Notes: a model not told the origin generated them from the sequence alone. Positions 53,758-63,794 are shown, numbered from the stretch's first letter. The stretch is DNA of 64,000 nucleotides from Methanothrix thermoacetophila PT (GCF_000014945.1 NC_008553.1:310001-374000); one strand, 5' to 3'. Translations and numbers: made by a program.

Positions 53758-55098
53758 ATGTTTACAATTTCATTTGTAGGTATGCACGATGGCCACCTGA
53801 TGCTGATACCTATACTTCTGTACCTTCTGATAACAGCATTCCTGGGATACCTTGTCCGAAGCGAGCGGTCCTGGAATGATTTCTTTCTTGGGGGCAGAGG
53901 ATTTGGCACGCTTCACATCACAGGATCGCTCGTTGCCACGATATTGGGAGCATCATCCACGATAGGTCTTGTCGGCCTCGGATACTCCAGAGGACTCCCC
54001 GGGGCATGGTGGCTCCTCTCCGGCGCCCTGGGACTTCTCGTCCTGTCAAAGGTGGCACATGCTGTGAGAAGAACTGGAGCGCGAACGCTGCCCGACCTGA
54101 TAGGAATTTTTTATGGATCTTCCGCTAAAAAAACAGCTTCCATCCTCATCTTGATCTCATGGCTTGGAGTGATCGCAGCCCAGATTGTCGCTGCCGGGAG
54201 GATCATGGGCGCGCTGTTTGGGCACGACTGGTTCTGGATGTCTGCCATGGCAGTCGTGCTGGTTGCGTACACGGCACACGGCGGACAGCGTGCGGTTGTC
54301 AGAACAGACTTGTGGCAGATCTATGTGATTCTTGCAGGAGTGATCCTCATGTTCGCGATATGCCTGAGATCTGCGCCCGAAGCTCTGAACCGCCTGGAAT
54401 TTCCAATGTCTGAGCAGATGAGTCTGCAGGATATTATATCAATGGTTGTGGTGGTCGGGTCGATGTACCTCATCGGCCCTGATATCTACTCAAGAGTCCT
54501 CTCTGCCAGAAACCCCGAATCTGCCAGGGTCGCCGCGATATTCTCAGCGATGATAATCATACCACTTGCATTCGTCATCACATCCATCGGGATATTCGCG
54601 CAGCATCTGCTCCCTGATATCCGGCCGGAGGACGCGCTGCCACTGCTTATAACTGATATCCTTCCCCCGTGGGCGGGAGGAGTGGTCGCAGCAGCATTTC
54701 TGGCGGCCGTGATGTCATCAGCCGATACATCTCTCCTGACCGCATCCTCCATACTCACCCTCGATCTCGGCCTGGGATCGGGAGTGAGAGCACGATGGCT
54801 GGCGGCGCTCTTTATAGGCACATGTTCCATGTTGCTGGCGATGAGCACTCCAGGGATCATATCAACGCTGATGCTCGCCTACACTGTATTTTCAGGGGGC
54901 TTTCTGGTTCCGGTGATTGCAGGTTTTCACAGAGAGCGGCTTGGACTGACCCAGAGCTCAGCAACTGCCGGCATGCTATGCGGTGGAGCCACATCGCTAC
55001 TGCTGGCTGAAGTTTTCCCACTCTCTGGAATATGCGTATCAGCTTTAACGATGGCGATTGTCAGCGCAGTGGAGAAAAGACGTAGAGTGACTGAATGA
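53758..55098 (+). CDS. Sodium:solute symporter
   Basis: 446 aa, about 13 helices. RSERSWNDFFLGGRGFG, a signature loop after helix 1, and the following helices GSLVATILGASSTIGLVGLGYSRG fit the SSS family (PutP/PanF type). It transports a small solute with sodium. No small accessory protein ORF precedes it. Substrate unknown. Confidence 0.88.
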   Translation: MFTISFVGMHDGHLMLIPILLYLLITAFLGYLVRSERSWNDFFLGGRGFGTLHITGSLVATILGASSTIGLVGLGYSRGLPGAWWLLSGALGLLVLSKVAHAVRRTGARTLPDLIGIFYGSSAKKTASILILISWLGVIAAQIVAAGRIMGALFGHDWFWMSAMAVVLVAYTAHGGQRAVVRTDLWQIYVILAGVILMFAICLRSAPEALNRLEFPMSEQMSLQDIISMVVVVGSMYLIGPDIYSRVLSARNPESARVAAIFSAMIIIPLAFVITSIGIFAQHLLPDIRPEDALPLLITDILPPWAGGVVAAAFLAAVMSSADTSLLTASSILTLDLGLGSGVRARWLAALFIGTCSMLLAMSTPGIISTLMLAYTVFSGGFLVPVIAGFHRERLGLTQSSATAGMLCGGATSLLLAEVFPLSGICVSALTMAIVSAVEKRRRVTE

Positions 55099-55344
55099 GT
55101 TCAGAGACATGAGTGCCCGGAGAATGCCGGTAGTGAGATCTTACCAACCTCTCCACGACTTTATTCCCTCCCCTAAAGGGTCGGAGACCCTCTGCGATTC
55201 AACAAACTTGAACGATTAAGTGATCTGGTTCATCAAGTGGTGCACGACCGATGTGGGGAGACGATTGATACGGGTCTGAATACACCCGAACCCGGATCTC
55301 CTCCGATACAGCAACGTGAGCCAGAAGAGAAGATCTGGCTCAGA

Positions 55345-56643
55345 TCACGCCTTCAACCCGAACTCCTTCAGTCTGTTAATCGCATCCCTACGGGCGCTCT
55401 GATGCTCTTTCAGGAACTCCCTGATTCGGGCTGCAGCGATCTTCTTGCACGAGCCACACATCTGCCTGCCGCTCCTGCATTCCTTGTACAACTCCTCCAG
55501 CTCACTGTCATCCTCGGCTAGGTGGAACAGCAGAAACTCGTAGACAGCGCACCTCTCGGGTTCCCCTCCATAGCGTCGATGCTCGGCGAGAGATTGCTTC
55601 CCTCCGGTTATCGCCTTCATGATCTTGTTCGCAGCCTCATCAGGATCCTCTGTCAGTGCTATGTAGCTCTCCGGCCGGCTGGACGACATCTTCCCTCCTG
55701 TCAGGCCGGTCATGAACCTGTGGTATATGGAGGCTGGTGGGATGAAGCCGAACTCGCCGTTATTCACCTCAACCTCTCTTATGAGCTCGTCGATCCTCTC
55801 AGCACTGACACCGTCGAAGAGATCTATGTGCTCTGAGTACTGCTTTATCGTGTATCCAGCCTCGCTAAGCGCATTTGCAGCCGCTTTGATGAGATCAGGA
55901 CCCGCCGCCTTGCCCCGAATGCTTATGTATCCTTCCCTCTGCTCGACCAGAAATTTTCGCATCCTGTATGCGAGATCTCTGGTCAGCCTCATGTGTGCAT
56001 CCTGGTCGGACCCCACCGGAACGACAACAGGCTTCGGACCACCGTAGTCCGGAAGCTGCGGATGGAGGATGTCTGCGCTCTGAGCCATCACGCTCTCCAT
56101 GTGGCCGATTGATGTTTCTCCGGAGAATCCGTATATCGCGCTCACCTCCGAGAAGTTCGCCTCCGCGGCTAATTCAAAGGCAAGATCTCTCATCCTGTAG
56201 TTCTCAGATTGGAAGTATATGTGGCCTGTGGGCTCGAAGCCGAGCGCTATTAGGCTTAGGATATAATCATTGATGCCGAGCTCCCTGCACCTCTGCCAGC
56301 TGATCCCGCGCACGGCATGTGCCTCCATGTTTGCGATGGCCACAAACGCATCCGCGCCGTGCTTCTGATGCCATATGATCTCGTTCATCACCATCATATG
56401 GCCGAAGTGCGCCTTGCCGCTGGGCATGAAGCCGCTCATGACTGCAAACGGCCTATGCTCATTCATCGCCCTTAGGACGACATCATAATCTCTGTGCCCG
56501 AATATTATACGCCTTCTCATGTATGGATGTGGATCATCGATCTCCGGCAAGATCTCCTCGAACCGAGAGATGCCAAACTCCTCAAACAGCTTTGAGTAAT
56601 CTTCGATCTGAGATGTGCCCCAGGGGTCCAGCTTCACTTCCAT
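55345..56643 (-). CDS. trpS: Tryptophanyl-tRNA synthetase
   Basis: 432 aa from ATG 56643 (MEVKLDPWGTSQIEDYSKLFEEFG). A TATA-like TTAAATATA about 26 bp upstream gives a leaderless messenger; a TTG at 56655 is less likely. The HIGH motif is PSGKAHFGHMM, the KMSKS motif GGKMSSSRPES, class I. Archaeal/eukaryotic TrpRS type, with the C-terminal CGSCKKIAAARIREFL. Confidence 0.95.
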   Translation of the reverse strand: MEVKLDPWGTSQIEDYSKLFEEFGISRFEEILPEIDDPHPYMRRRIIFGHRDYDVVLRAMNEHRPFAVMSGFMPSGKAHFGHMMVMNEIIWHQKHGADAFVAIANMEAHAVRGISWQRCRELGINDYILSLIALGFEPTGHIYFQSENYRMRDLAFELAAEANFSEVSAIYGFSGETSIGHMESVMAQSADILHPQLPDYGGPKPVVVPVGSDQDAHMRLTRDLAYRMRKFLVEQREGYISIRGKAAGPDLIKAAANALSEAGYTIKQYSEHIDLFDGVSAERIDELIREVEVNNGEFGFIPPASIYHRFMTGLTGGKMSSSRPESYIALTEDPDEAANKIMKAITGGKQSLAEHRRYGGEPERCAVYEFLLFHLAEDDSELEELYKECRSGRQMCGSCKKIAAARIREFLKEHQSARRDAINRLKEFGLKA

Positions 56644-56694
56644 GGCTGGGGGCAATGATCCGGACGTATATTTAAGTTATCTCATCCCCGATCC

Positions 56695-56784
56695 AGACCT
56701 ATCCGAACAAAGGCCGTGTGTTTGAATCGTGCGCCTTGAAGATATTGTCCATCAAATAGACTCCCTCCTTATCCGGACACGTCC
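56695..56784 (+). repeat. Family B element B11
   Basis: 90 bp, ends AGACCTATCCGAACAAAGG and CCTTATCCGGACACGTCC. It lies immediately upstream of the trpS promoter. Confidence 0.75.
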
Positions 56785-56793
56785 CCCGGGCCG

Positions 56794-56833
56794 GACATGT
56801 GCAAACAAGGATTTAAGCGCTTGCGACGCATGC
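56794..56833 (+). repeat. Family B fragment, partial duplicate of B12
   Basis: GGACATGTGCAAACAAGGATTTAAGCGCTTGCGAC repeats the first 35 bp of B12 at 75 bp distance. It may come from local duplication. Confidence 0.6.
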
Positions 56834-56868
56834 CTAGTGATTGTGATAGCGCCACCCCCATGCAAGCC

Positions 56869-56958
56869 GGACATGTGCAAACAAGGATTAAGCGCTTGCG
56901 ACATCCGAAATCAGTAAGGCACAAATTTCTGGATTTATCTCATATTTCGGACAGGTCC
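56869..56958 (+). repeat. Family B element B12
   Basis: 90 bp, ends GGACATGTGCAAACAAGG and ATATTTCGGACAGGTCC. It ends 63 bp before the srp54 start. Confidence 0.75.
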
Positions 56959-57021
56959 GGGTTTTCAATGCCAAAAGTTATGAACATGTAGATACAGCTT
57001 CTGTAAGTCTGTGTGAGAAAT

Positions 57022-58356
57022 ATGGTGCTCGATAACCTAGGCGGATCGCTTCGAGGTGCCCTGAAGAAGATAGCCTCGGCAACACGTGTTGATAAGGCTC
57101 TTGTGGACGACGCTGTGCGCGACATCCAGCGCGCCCTGCTGCAGGCTGATGTGAATGTCAAGCTGGTGATGAGCCTCTCGAACAGGATACGCGAGCGTGC
57201 GCTCAACGAAAAGCCACCTGCAGGGATGAATCCCAGAGAGCACGTGATAAACATAGTCTATCAGGAGCTGATCAATCTCATCGGGAGGGGCACGGACATC
57301 CCTCTTAAAAAACAGACGATCATGCTTGTAGGCCTCCAGGGAAGCGGCAAGACCACCACAGCTGCAAAGCTTGCGACATACTTCCAGAGGAGGGGGTTGA
57401 GAACAGCTGTCATATGCGCGGACACCTTCCGGGCGGGGGCGTACGATCAGCTCAAGGCACTCTGCGACCGCCAGGGGATATTTTTCTACGGGGAGAAGGG
57501 AAACGAGAACGCGCCTGAGGTCGCAAAGAACGGCCTTGAGGCAACAAAGAAGTACGACGTGCGAATAGTGGATACAGCTGGTAGACACGCACTCGAGAGC
57601 GATCTGATCCAGGAGATGAAGGATATCCATGCGGTTGTGAATGCGGATCACAAGCTGCTCGTCATGGATGCTGCTATAGGACAGCAGGCGAGCGAGCAGG
57701 CCAGGGCATTCAACGAGGCTGTTGGGATTACAGGGGTCATAATAACAAAGCTCGACGGCACCGCGAAGGGCGGTGGTGCGCTGAGCGCGGTCGCCGAGAC
57801 GAAGACATCAGTCGCGTTTATAGGCGTTGGCGAGACCGCATCGGATCTAGAGAAGTTCGAGGCTGACAGGTTCATATCACGCCTTCTCGGCATGGGAGAC
57901 ATAAAGGGATTGATCGAAAAGGCGCAGGAGGTCCAGATCGAGAGCGATGTCGATGTCGATGCGATGATGAAGGGGAAGTTCACCCTGAAGGACATGTACA
58001 AGCAGCTCGAGGCCATGAACAAGATGGGTCCGTTGAAGCAGATTATGCAGATGCTCCCATTTGGTGGAATAGGCATCGAACTCTCTGATAAAGAGTATCA
58101 GGTAACAAAGGAGAGGCTCGAAGCATACAGGTTCATAATGGACTCCATGACAGATGAGGAGCTTGAGGACCCGAAGATAATTAACGCCAGCAGAATTAAG
58201 AGGATCGCACGCGGAAGCGGCACACGGCCTGAGCTTGTCAAGGAGCTTTTGAAGTCACATGCTGCAATGCAGAAGGCCATAAAAGGAATGAGAGGGGGAA
58301 TGGGGCGCATGAACATGAAGAAGCTCATGAAGCGTCTGGGCCAGCCGAAGGTCTAG
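57022..58356 (+). CDS. srp54: Signal recognition particle protein SRP54
   Basis: 444 aa from ATG 57022 ([17 protein letters not shown]); a GTG three codons earlier is also possible. The N domain is followed by the G domain with GLQGSGKTT (about 104), DTAGRH and [11 protein letters not shown]; the M domain is methionine-rich at the end. It binds signal sequences and SRP RNA and targets ribosomes to the membrane via FtsY. Confidence 0.95.
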   Translation: MVLDNLGGSLRGALKKIASATRVDKALVDDAVRDIQRALLQADVNVKLVMSLSNRIRERALNEKPPAGMNPREHVINIVYQELINLIGRGTDIPLKKQTIMLVGLQGSGKTTTAAKLATYFQRRGLRTAVICADTFRAGAYDQLKALCDRQGIFFYGEKGNENAPEVAKNGLEATKKYDVRIVDTAGRHALESDLIQEMKDIHAVVNADHKLLVMDAAIGQQASEQARAFNEAVGITGVIITKLDGTAKGGGALSAVAETKTSVAFIGVGETASDLEKFEADRFISRLLGMGDIKGLIEKAQEVQIESDVDVDAMMKGKFTLKDMYKQLEAMNKMGPLKQIMQMLPFGGIGIELSDKEYQVTKERLEAYRFIMDSMTDEELEDPKIINASRIKRIARGSGTRPELVKELLKSHAAMQKAIKGMRGGMGRMNMKKLMKRLGQPKV

Positions 58357-58550
58357 ACCCTCGACTCCTCATATGCTATCCATACTATCACAATTCCCAC
58401 CAGTATCAGCAGCGGGCCTATGGACCCTTTGATTATGCTTGCTGTGTACGACCACCAGTTCAGCCCGTACATCCAGCTATTATGCCCGAACCATGCCGGG
58501 TTGGCCATGGTCCATATGCCCACGACAGCCACCAGAATGCCAATGATCAC
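58353..58550 (-). CDS. Two-helix membrane protein, unknown function
   Basis: 65 aa: helix 1 [15 protein letters not shown], a tryptophan-rich loop ([18 protein letters not shown]) and helix 2 [20 protein letters not shown]. Similar tiny membrane proteins are common in methanogens; function unknown. The stop overlaps the end of srp54 by 4 bp (convergent). Confidence 0.65.
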   Translation of the reverse strand: MIIGILVAVVGIWTMANPAWFGHNSWMYGLNWWSYTASIIKGSIGPLLILVGIVIVWIAYEESRV

Positions 58551-58860
58551 CTTCAGAACATCTCCAAGCTTCAGGCATATCCCTCCCTTCAGATTATCCT
58601 GATGTAAGTGAATGGGAACGAATCAATATATAAATGCCCATCCCCTCAGGAGGATCGGTCCGAATAAAAGGTTGGGGCCAGAAATACTAGCCATACAGCA
58701 CTTGTTTGCCATGCATTACATTCTTATGCGATTATACAACTCTGGGTTCGATGGCGCAGCAATGGCCATGTGTGTATCCATTTACTCAGAAAGGTATTTA
58801 AATGATGCTACATATTCTCGCAATGATGATTTACTTTGTGTTACTATAGGGGTGATATGA
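58551..58860. other. Intergenic, 310 bp
   Basis: Contains a partial family B element (58652-58690) and a TATA-like TATTTAAAT near 58794, probably the promoter of the next gene (GGGGTGAT before its TTG start). Confidence 0.5.
58652..58690 (+). repeat. Family B fragment B13
   Basis: GGATCGGTCCGAATAAAAGGTTGGGGCCAGAAAT matches the left part of B2. Confidence 0.55.
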
Positions 58861-59619
58861 TTGTATACACGTCTGTCTTTTGTCTTTATTATGCTCGTGA
58901 TGCTGCTCACAATCTCCTCTGCCCAGGAGCCGTTATGGCTTGGACGCGGCGCTACTGAGGATGTCATGAACCTGAATGTAGGTGCGAGGTCGCCGGGATA
59001 TGTTCCCGCATTTGGGACCAGCGGATTTGCAGCGCCTGCATCCCCACAAGTGATGGCGCTGAGCACCAGCGCGATGGTGCATCAGGCAGAATCATTGCTG
59101 TCTGAGATGAAGAGAGAGCGAGATGAGATCCTCTCGATATACAATCTGACGAGAAAGATGGCGGTTTATGCATCTGAGAACGCGAGCATTGCCAGATCGA
59201 TGGCTGAATCGGCTGAGATGAATGCGAGAAGAGCGGAGACGAGCGCATACGAATGCAGGGTTGCACTCAATGAGACCGAAAGTGTGAGATCTGAGATCCT
59301 CTCGATATACAATCTGACGAGAAAGATGGCGGTTTATGCATCTGAGAACGCGAGCATTGCCAGATCGATGGCTGAATCGGCTGAGATGAATGCGAGAAGA
59401 GCGGAGACGAGCGCATACGAATGCAGGGTTGCACTCAATGAGACCGAAAGTGTGAGATCTGAGATCCTCTCGATATACAATCTGACGAGAAAGATGGCGG
59501 TTTATGCATCTGAGAACGCGAGCATTGCCAGATCGATGGCTGAATCGGCTGAGATGAATGCGAGAAGAGCGGAGACGAGCGCATATGAATTCAGGATGGC
59601 GATCAACACGAGCAGCTGA
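58861..59619 (+). CDS. Secreted coiled-coil protein with 56-residue tandem repeats
   Basis: 252 aa, TTG start. Signal peptide ends near SSAQEP. After a 60-residue linker three repeats of 56 aa follow (about 89-252, the last shortened); at DNA level they are 168 bp and almost identical. Each contains EILSIYNLTRKMAVYASENA, and NLT, NAS and NET give possible N-glycosylation sites. 56 residues equal eight heptads, so a continuous coiled coil is likely. It may form a surface or sheath fibre. Copy number is probably variable. Confidence 0.85.
   Translation: MYTRLSFVFIMLVMLLTISSAQEPLWLGRGATEDVMNLNVGARSPGYVPAFGTSGFAAPASPQVMALSTSAMVHQAESLLSEMKRERDEILSIYNLTRKMAVYASENASIARSMAESAEMNARRAETSAYECRVALNETESVRSEILSIYNLTRKMAVYASENASIARSMAESAEMNARRAETSAYECRVALNETESVRSEILSIYNLTRKMAVYASENASIARSMAESAEMNARRAETSAYEFRMAINTSS
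59125..59612 (+). repeat. 168-bp tandem repeat, 2.9 copies
   Basis: Repeat starts at 59125, 59293 and 59461, each opening with GAGATCCTCTCGATATAC. The first two copies are identical over nearly all their length. The last ends at 59612 with small changes (GCATATGAATTC for GCATACGAATGC). Confidence 0.92.
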
Positions 59620-59721
59620 AGCTCCAGCTGAGATGAATCCGATCCCCGCAGCTGGGGCTGTATCTGTGCTCATCGGAAAAGATTTTTACAGTTTGACATT
59701 CTTGGGCAAAGCAGTGAGACC

Positions 59722-60741
59722 TTGAACATCAAGCGTAACTGGATGATAGCTGTTGTTCTCATAGCGTTCATCGCCATAGCCTACTTCATGTTCCCGCTAG
59801 TGGATGGCATCATCCTCGGCACAGTCTTCGCATACATCGGCAGGCCGATACGCGATATGTTCGGGCCCCGGAAACGCCTCGGCTCAGCCATCGCCACCAT
59901 AGGGATAATAGTGCCAATCTCGCTGGTTCTGATCCTGGGTGTGATGGAGATAGCGAATTTCTTCATGTGGATCGCCCAGAACCCTGGCAGCATGGCGAGG
60001 GAGATGAGCAGCACCATATCTGGCCTCGAGATTCCTGATGAGATATACACCCTCATCACAGGAAGCCTTCAGAGCATTCTGAGCTTTGTTGCTGACGTTG
60101 CAGCGAGGATGCCACTGCTCGATTATGGGAGGAGAGTGGTTCTGCTGGCGGTGAATATCATAGTTGCAATACCAGTATGCTATTTTCTTCTCTGCGATGG
60201 CGAGCGGTTTGTCGATTCCTGGTTCACAATAGTTCCTGAGGAGAGCCTTGACACATACAGGGCGTATTTCAACAGGATCGACAGGATCCTGAGCGGTATA
60301 TTTCTCGGCAGCATGTACACCGCAATCGTTGGAAGCGTGATCTCTGCCATAGTCTTCTATGCATTCGATGTCCCCAGGCCGTTTGCGATGGCGAGCCTGG
60401 TTTTCATAGCAGGGCTGGTGCCTGCACTAACAGCATGGGCTGTCATTGTGCCGGTATCTATATACAGATACATCCACATGGGGCCTGCCGAGGCGCTCAT
60501 GTTCTTCGCCGTAGCATCCGCCCTGATCTACCTCCCATCTGAGCTGATCGTGCGCCCGTATCTTGTGGCCGCACGCTCGTCCATACATCCTCTGCTTGTG
60601 ATGCTCTCTTTTCTGGGCGGAGCGATGGTGGCTGGCATAGGCGGTTTCTTCCTGGCACCTGCGGTCATGGGTGTGATCGTAGGCATATATCAGGTCAGGA
60701 GGGAGCAATCCCTGGCAGCGAAAGAAACTCAGAATCTGTAA
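59722..60741 (+). CDS. AI-2E/UPF0118 family transporter
   Basis: 339 aa from TTG 59722, seven to eight helices. Paired amphipathic segments and the C-terminal FIAGLVPALTAW, SELIVRPYLVAARSS and FFLAPAVMGVI fit the AI-2E (TqsA/UPF0118) family of small-molecule or sodium/proton exporters. Substrate unknown. Close upstream is the coiled-coil protein, same strand. Confidence 0.88.
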   Translation: MNIKRNWMIAVVLIAFIAIAYFMFPLVDGIILGTVFAYIGRPIRDMFGPRKRLGSAIATIGIIVPISLVLILGVMEIANFFMWIAQNPGSMAREMSSTISGLEIPDEIYTLITGSLQSILSFVADVAARMPLLDYGRRVVLLAVNIIVAIPVCYFLLCDGERFVDSWFTIVPEESLDTYRAYFNRIDRILSGIFLGSMYTAIVGSVISAIVFYAFDVPRPFAMASLVFIAGLVPALTAWAVIVPVSIYRYIHMGPAEALMFFAVASALIYLPSELIVRPYLVAARSSIHPLLVMLSFLGGAMVAGIGGFFLAPAVMGVIVGIYQVRREQSLAAKETQNL

Positions 60742-60759
60742 GGTCTCTGAGGTAGAGGC

Positions 60760-61995
60760 ATGAGGTTCTGCATAGAGACATACGGCTGCACATCGAACAC
60801 CGGGAACTCCATGGAGCTAAGGGGAGCGCTGATTGCGCATGGGCATCAGGAGAGCGATCTTGATGGCTCGGAGGTCGTGATCCTCAACACATGCGCAGTG
60901 ACATCGCGCACGGAGCGGAACATGCTCAGGCGGATCGGCGAGCTCAAAGGCAGGAGGCTGATAGTGGCAGGCTGTTTGCCTGCTGCCATTCCAGAGCTGA
61001 TTGAGAGTGTGGAGTGCGTGGGTGTTCTGAACAGATGGGGCATAGACAGGGTCCTCGATGCTCTCGGAAGATCCGAGCATCCAACATCGGAGCTCTCTGC
61101 ATCCTGTCTGCCCGGCAGCCTCTGTGGCGTTGTCAACATCTCAGAGGGGTGCCTGGGAGCATGCGCATACTGTATAGTGAAGAGGGCCAGAGGGACTCTG
61201 AGGAGCAGAGAACCGCACGAAATAGAGAAAGACGTCATGCGTCTCATAAGCAGCGGTGCTGTTGAGATCCAGCTGACCTCACAGGATGCCGGAGCTTACG
61301 GATGTGACATTGGCGCGTCGCTTCCGGAGCTTCTCGATCTTCTCTCTGATATAGATGGAGCGTTCATGATACGGGTAGGTATGATGAACCCCAACTCTGT
61401 CCTGAAAATTCTCGACGATCTCCTGGATTCTTACAAAAACGAGAAGATTTACAGATTCATTCACCTCCCACTCCAATCCGGCTCCGACAGGGTCCTGGAG
61501 AGGATGAGACGGGGTTATACATCCGATGATTTTGTTAATGTCGTGAGTGCGTTCAGATCGAGATACCCGGAGATCTCGCTTACAACAGATGTCATAACCG
61601 GTTTTCCGGGAGAATCTGATCAGGATTTCAGAATGACGGAGGATGTGATAAGAATAACGCAGCCTGATAAGGTGAACGTCACGAGATTCTCGCGGAGACC
61701 TCACACACTTGCCTTTATGATGCATGATATGCCTGACAGAATAAAGAAAGAGAGATCGCGCAGAGTGACAGAGCTCTGGATGGATATCGCGCTAATACGG
61801 AACAGGCGGTACATAGGGGAGACGCTGGATGTGCTGGTCACCGAGCAGGGGAGAGCTGGCACCATGAAGGCGAGGACCAGGAACTATACCGGAGTTGTGG
61901 TTCATGGTCTCAGCTCACCCGGGAAATGGGTGAAAGCGAGAGCGATAGATGCAACACCCTTTTACGTAAAGGCCAGATACACTGAAAGTCTGTGA
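60760..61995 (+). CDS. tRNA (N6-threonylcarbamoyladenosine-37) methylthiotransferase
   Basis: 411 aa MiaB-family radical SAM enzyme. N-terminal UPF0004 domain with YGCTSN, NTCAVT and AGC for the auxiliary cluster; radical SAM motif SEGCLGACAYC (C-x3-C-x2-C); C-terminal TRAM domain. The archaeal/eukaryotic CDKAL1-type turns t6A37 into ms2t6A in tRNAs reading ANN codons. Confidence 0.9.
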   Translation: MRFCIETYGCTSNTGNSMELRGALIAHGHQESDLDGSEVVILNTCAVTSRTERNMLRRIGELKGRRLIVAGCLPAAIPELIESVECVGVLNRWGIDRVLDALGRSEHPTSELSASCLPGSLCGVVNISEGCLGACAYCIVKRARGTLRSREPHEIEKDVMRLISSGAVEIQLTSQDAGAYGCDIGASLPELLDLLSDIDGAFMIRVGMMNPNSVLKILDDLLDSYKNEKIYRFIHLPLQSGSDRVLERMRRGYTSDDFVNVVSAFRSRYPEISLTTDVITGFPGESDQDFRMTEDVIRITQPDKVNVTRFSRRPHTLAFMMHDMPDRIKKERSRRVTELWMDIALIRNRRYIGETLDVLVTEQGRAGTMKARTRNYTGVVVHGLSSPGKWVKARAIDATPFYVKARYTESL

Positions 61996-62045
61996 ACACT
62001 CCAGTCGGAGTGAAAGTCTACAGAGCTCGACTGTATGTCAGCCAT

Positions 62046-62588
62046 CTATGTGAGGGCCATGAGCTCTAGCTTCATGCGCTCCCGATCGCTCATATCAGAC
62101 CCACTGTTGGATGTGAGCGATTCGTCCAGCAGGTATGTCAGTGTCAGCTTCCTCCGCTTGCCGTGTGTGAGCCTGACATGTCTGGGATCGAGCTCTGCGG
62201 CACGCTTCATAACCGAGATCACGGTCGTTTTATTGAGCCCAAGCATATCAACAAGCTCCGCAGTGGTGTATTCCCCGGGCCTCTCGCTCATGATCTCTAT
62301 CAGCGCTCTGGCATGCCTGTCTATCGCACGCCCCTCACTGTGCTCAAGATCCTTTGCGGCTCTGGCATGTCTCGCTCTGAGCTGAGTCTTCAGATCTGCG
62401 ACCTCTTTTGATAATCTGTCTACCTGATCGATCAGTCGACCGAGCAGCTCAACATCCCTTCCATACCCAGCACTCTCTGTCAACCTGTTTACGGCAGTTA
62501 TGAGCTCAATCATGGCCTGCTCTTCCCTCAGCTTCCGTTCAGTTTCAGCGGCCCTGTTTTTATACACCTCTAAAAGCTCTTCGAACAT
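62046..62588 (-). CDS. Coiled-coil protein with winged-helix-like C-terminal domain
   Basis: 180 aa. Residues 1-75 form a coiled coil (RLIDQVDRLSKEVADLKTQL); a DNA-binding-like domain follows, with YTTAELVDMLGLNKTTVISVMKRAAELDPRHVRLTHGKRRKLTLTYLL, resembling a helix-turn-helix plus wing. Probably a transcription regulator. No clear operon partner. Confidence 0.65.
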   Translation of the reverse strand: MFEELLEVYKNRAAETERKLREEQAMIELITAVNRLTESAGYGRDVELLGRLIDQVDRLSKEVADLKTQLRARHARAAKDLEHSEGRAIDRHARALIEIMSERPGEYTTAELVDMLGLNKTTVISVMKRAAELDPRHVRLTHGKRRKLTLTYLLDESLTSNSGSDMSDRERMKLELMALT

Positions 62589-62990
62589 CTGCTTACACCT
62601 ATCAGTTATATGGTTTGTTTGGATTAAGCAAAATATTATTTGCTCTTAAACAGACGCTACTATATATAGATTTCGATGTACACTCTGCGGTTTCCACAGG
62701 AGATTTATGGGTCACAGCGATCCATTATACCAGATCAGCCGTGTTTATGAGCTCGCTTTTATCCATGTAAATGCTTGCCAGAAGAGGCACCTGTCCTGCT
62801 ATACATTCCTGGAGAATAAATGAGTACTTCCAGAGCCAGATTGCATGTCCTCCAAGTTATTGAGACACAAGAGCTTATGAGGCTTGTGCAGCGTTATGAG
62901 CCTGTCTCAGGTTTCTGTTCACAGGATATATGTCTTCGCAACACTGCTGACTGGATGCGCCACATGAACTACATTGTCTCAAGTTTCTGT
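62589..62990. other. Intergenic with short direct repeat
   Basis: 402 bp; no gene is supported. One copy of a 33-bp direct repeat at 62905-62937 duplicates the 3' end of the neighbouring HAD gene. Confidence 0.5.
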
Positions 62991-63009
62991 TCACAGGATA
63001 TATGTCTTC
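62905..63009. repeat. 33-bp direct repeat, two copies
   Basis: TCTCAGGTTTCTGTTCACAG... (62905-62937) and TCTCAAGTTTCTGTTCACAG... (62977-63009) share about 31 of 33 bases. The second covers the C-terminal codons KTYIL and stop of the HAD gene. Confidence 0.75.
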
Positions 63010-63794
63010 ACTGCAGCCGGAAGCTGGCGGATATCTCTTATCATGACATCCGCCACCTCTAGCAGCCTGGGGTGCGGGTCTGGATTCTGCTGGATTGTAA
63101 GCACCCCCAGATCTGCCTCCTCTAAGGCATAGATATCGTTGAGACCATCGCCGACCATCACCACGGCTCTGTGATTCTCCTTGAGCCTCTTAACGATCTC
63201 CCTCTTCCGCATCGGATCTGCAACAGAGTATATATTTTTAGGATCGATGCCGTAATCGACCATATGGATCAGACTTCTGGCGCTGTCTCCAGACGCTATG
63301 TAGATATCCGCTCCCATATCCCTGAGCTCATCCAGGACAGATCTGACACCGGGGAACGGCACGCCACCGGTGCTTACAATGTACGGTACAGTCATATCCA
63401 CGGCATCCACGATTAACCCTGTCGTGTGATATGTTTCAGGGCATCTCTGTCTGACTGCATTATGTGCTATCAGCAGATCCCTGACGGTCGCATCTGAGCA
63501 CCTTATTGCTTCAATCACATCCGAATGTGAGACGGGTGTGCTGTAGCAGCTTATCTCTATGCCCTCAGAGCTCATCTCTATCAGCTTGAGCAGATGTGTG
63601 TCCTCTGGGCACCTCTGGATATCCCCCGGATCCATCTGGGGCACAACAAGCGCCCGCCCCGGCCTCTCTATGATGAGCTGCGCTGTCACAATCCCCTCCA
63701 GGATCCTCCCGTGAATTAGATCATTGGCCACACGATACATCCGAAGCAGCGTGCCTGCCACATCAAGAACAACTGCCAGCTCGCCCATTACCAC
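62991..63794 (-). CDS. HAD-superfamily phosphatase
   Basis: 267 aa. Motif I LDVAGTLLR (nucleophile and acid/base D11-like), motif II IASGDS near 168, motif III lysine in KRLKENH, and motif IV MVGDGLNDIYALEEADLGVL. The layout resembles the P domain of P-type ATPases or sucrose-phosphatase-like HADs. Substrate unknown. Probably the downstream member of an operon with the gene that ends at 63828. Confidence 0.82.
   Translation of the reverse strand: MVMGELAVVLDVAGTLLRMYRVANDLIHGRILEGIVTAQLIIERPGRALVVPQMDPGDIQRCPEDTHLLKLIEMSSEGIEISCYSTPVSHSDVIEAIRCSDATVRDLLIAHNAVRQRCPETYHTTGLIVDAVDMTVPYIVSTGGVPFPGVRSVLDELRDMGADIYIASGDSARSLIHMVDYGIDPKNIYSVADPMRKREIVKRLKENHRAVVMVGDGLNDIYALEEADLGVLTIQQNPDPHPRLLEVADVMIRDIRQLPAAVKTYIL

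Larger units (their letters stand above)
56656..57021. other. Intergenic with family B elements, 366 bp
   Basis: Two complete and one partial family B element occupy most of this gap between trpS and srp54. No gene is supported. Confidence 0.6.

Noticed and set aside
52529-56958. CRISPR array made of the ~90-bp repeats
   Set aside because: Units are 88-101 bp, irregularly spaced, in both orientations, with inverted ends and target duplications; no spacer regularity and no cas genes.
59092-59673. 193-codon open frame antisense to the tandem repeats, itself repetitive
   Set aside because: It is open only because the repeat unit is open on both strands; it has no start site or family and the plus-strand frame has a signal peptide.
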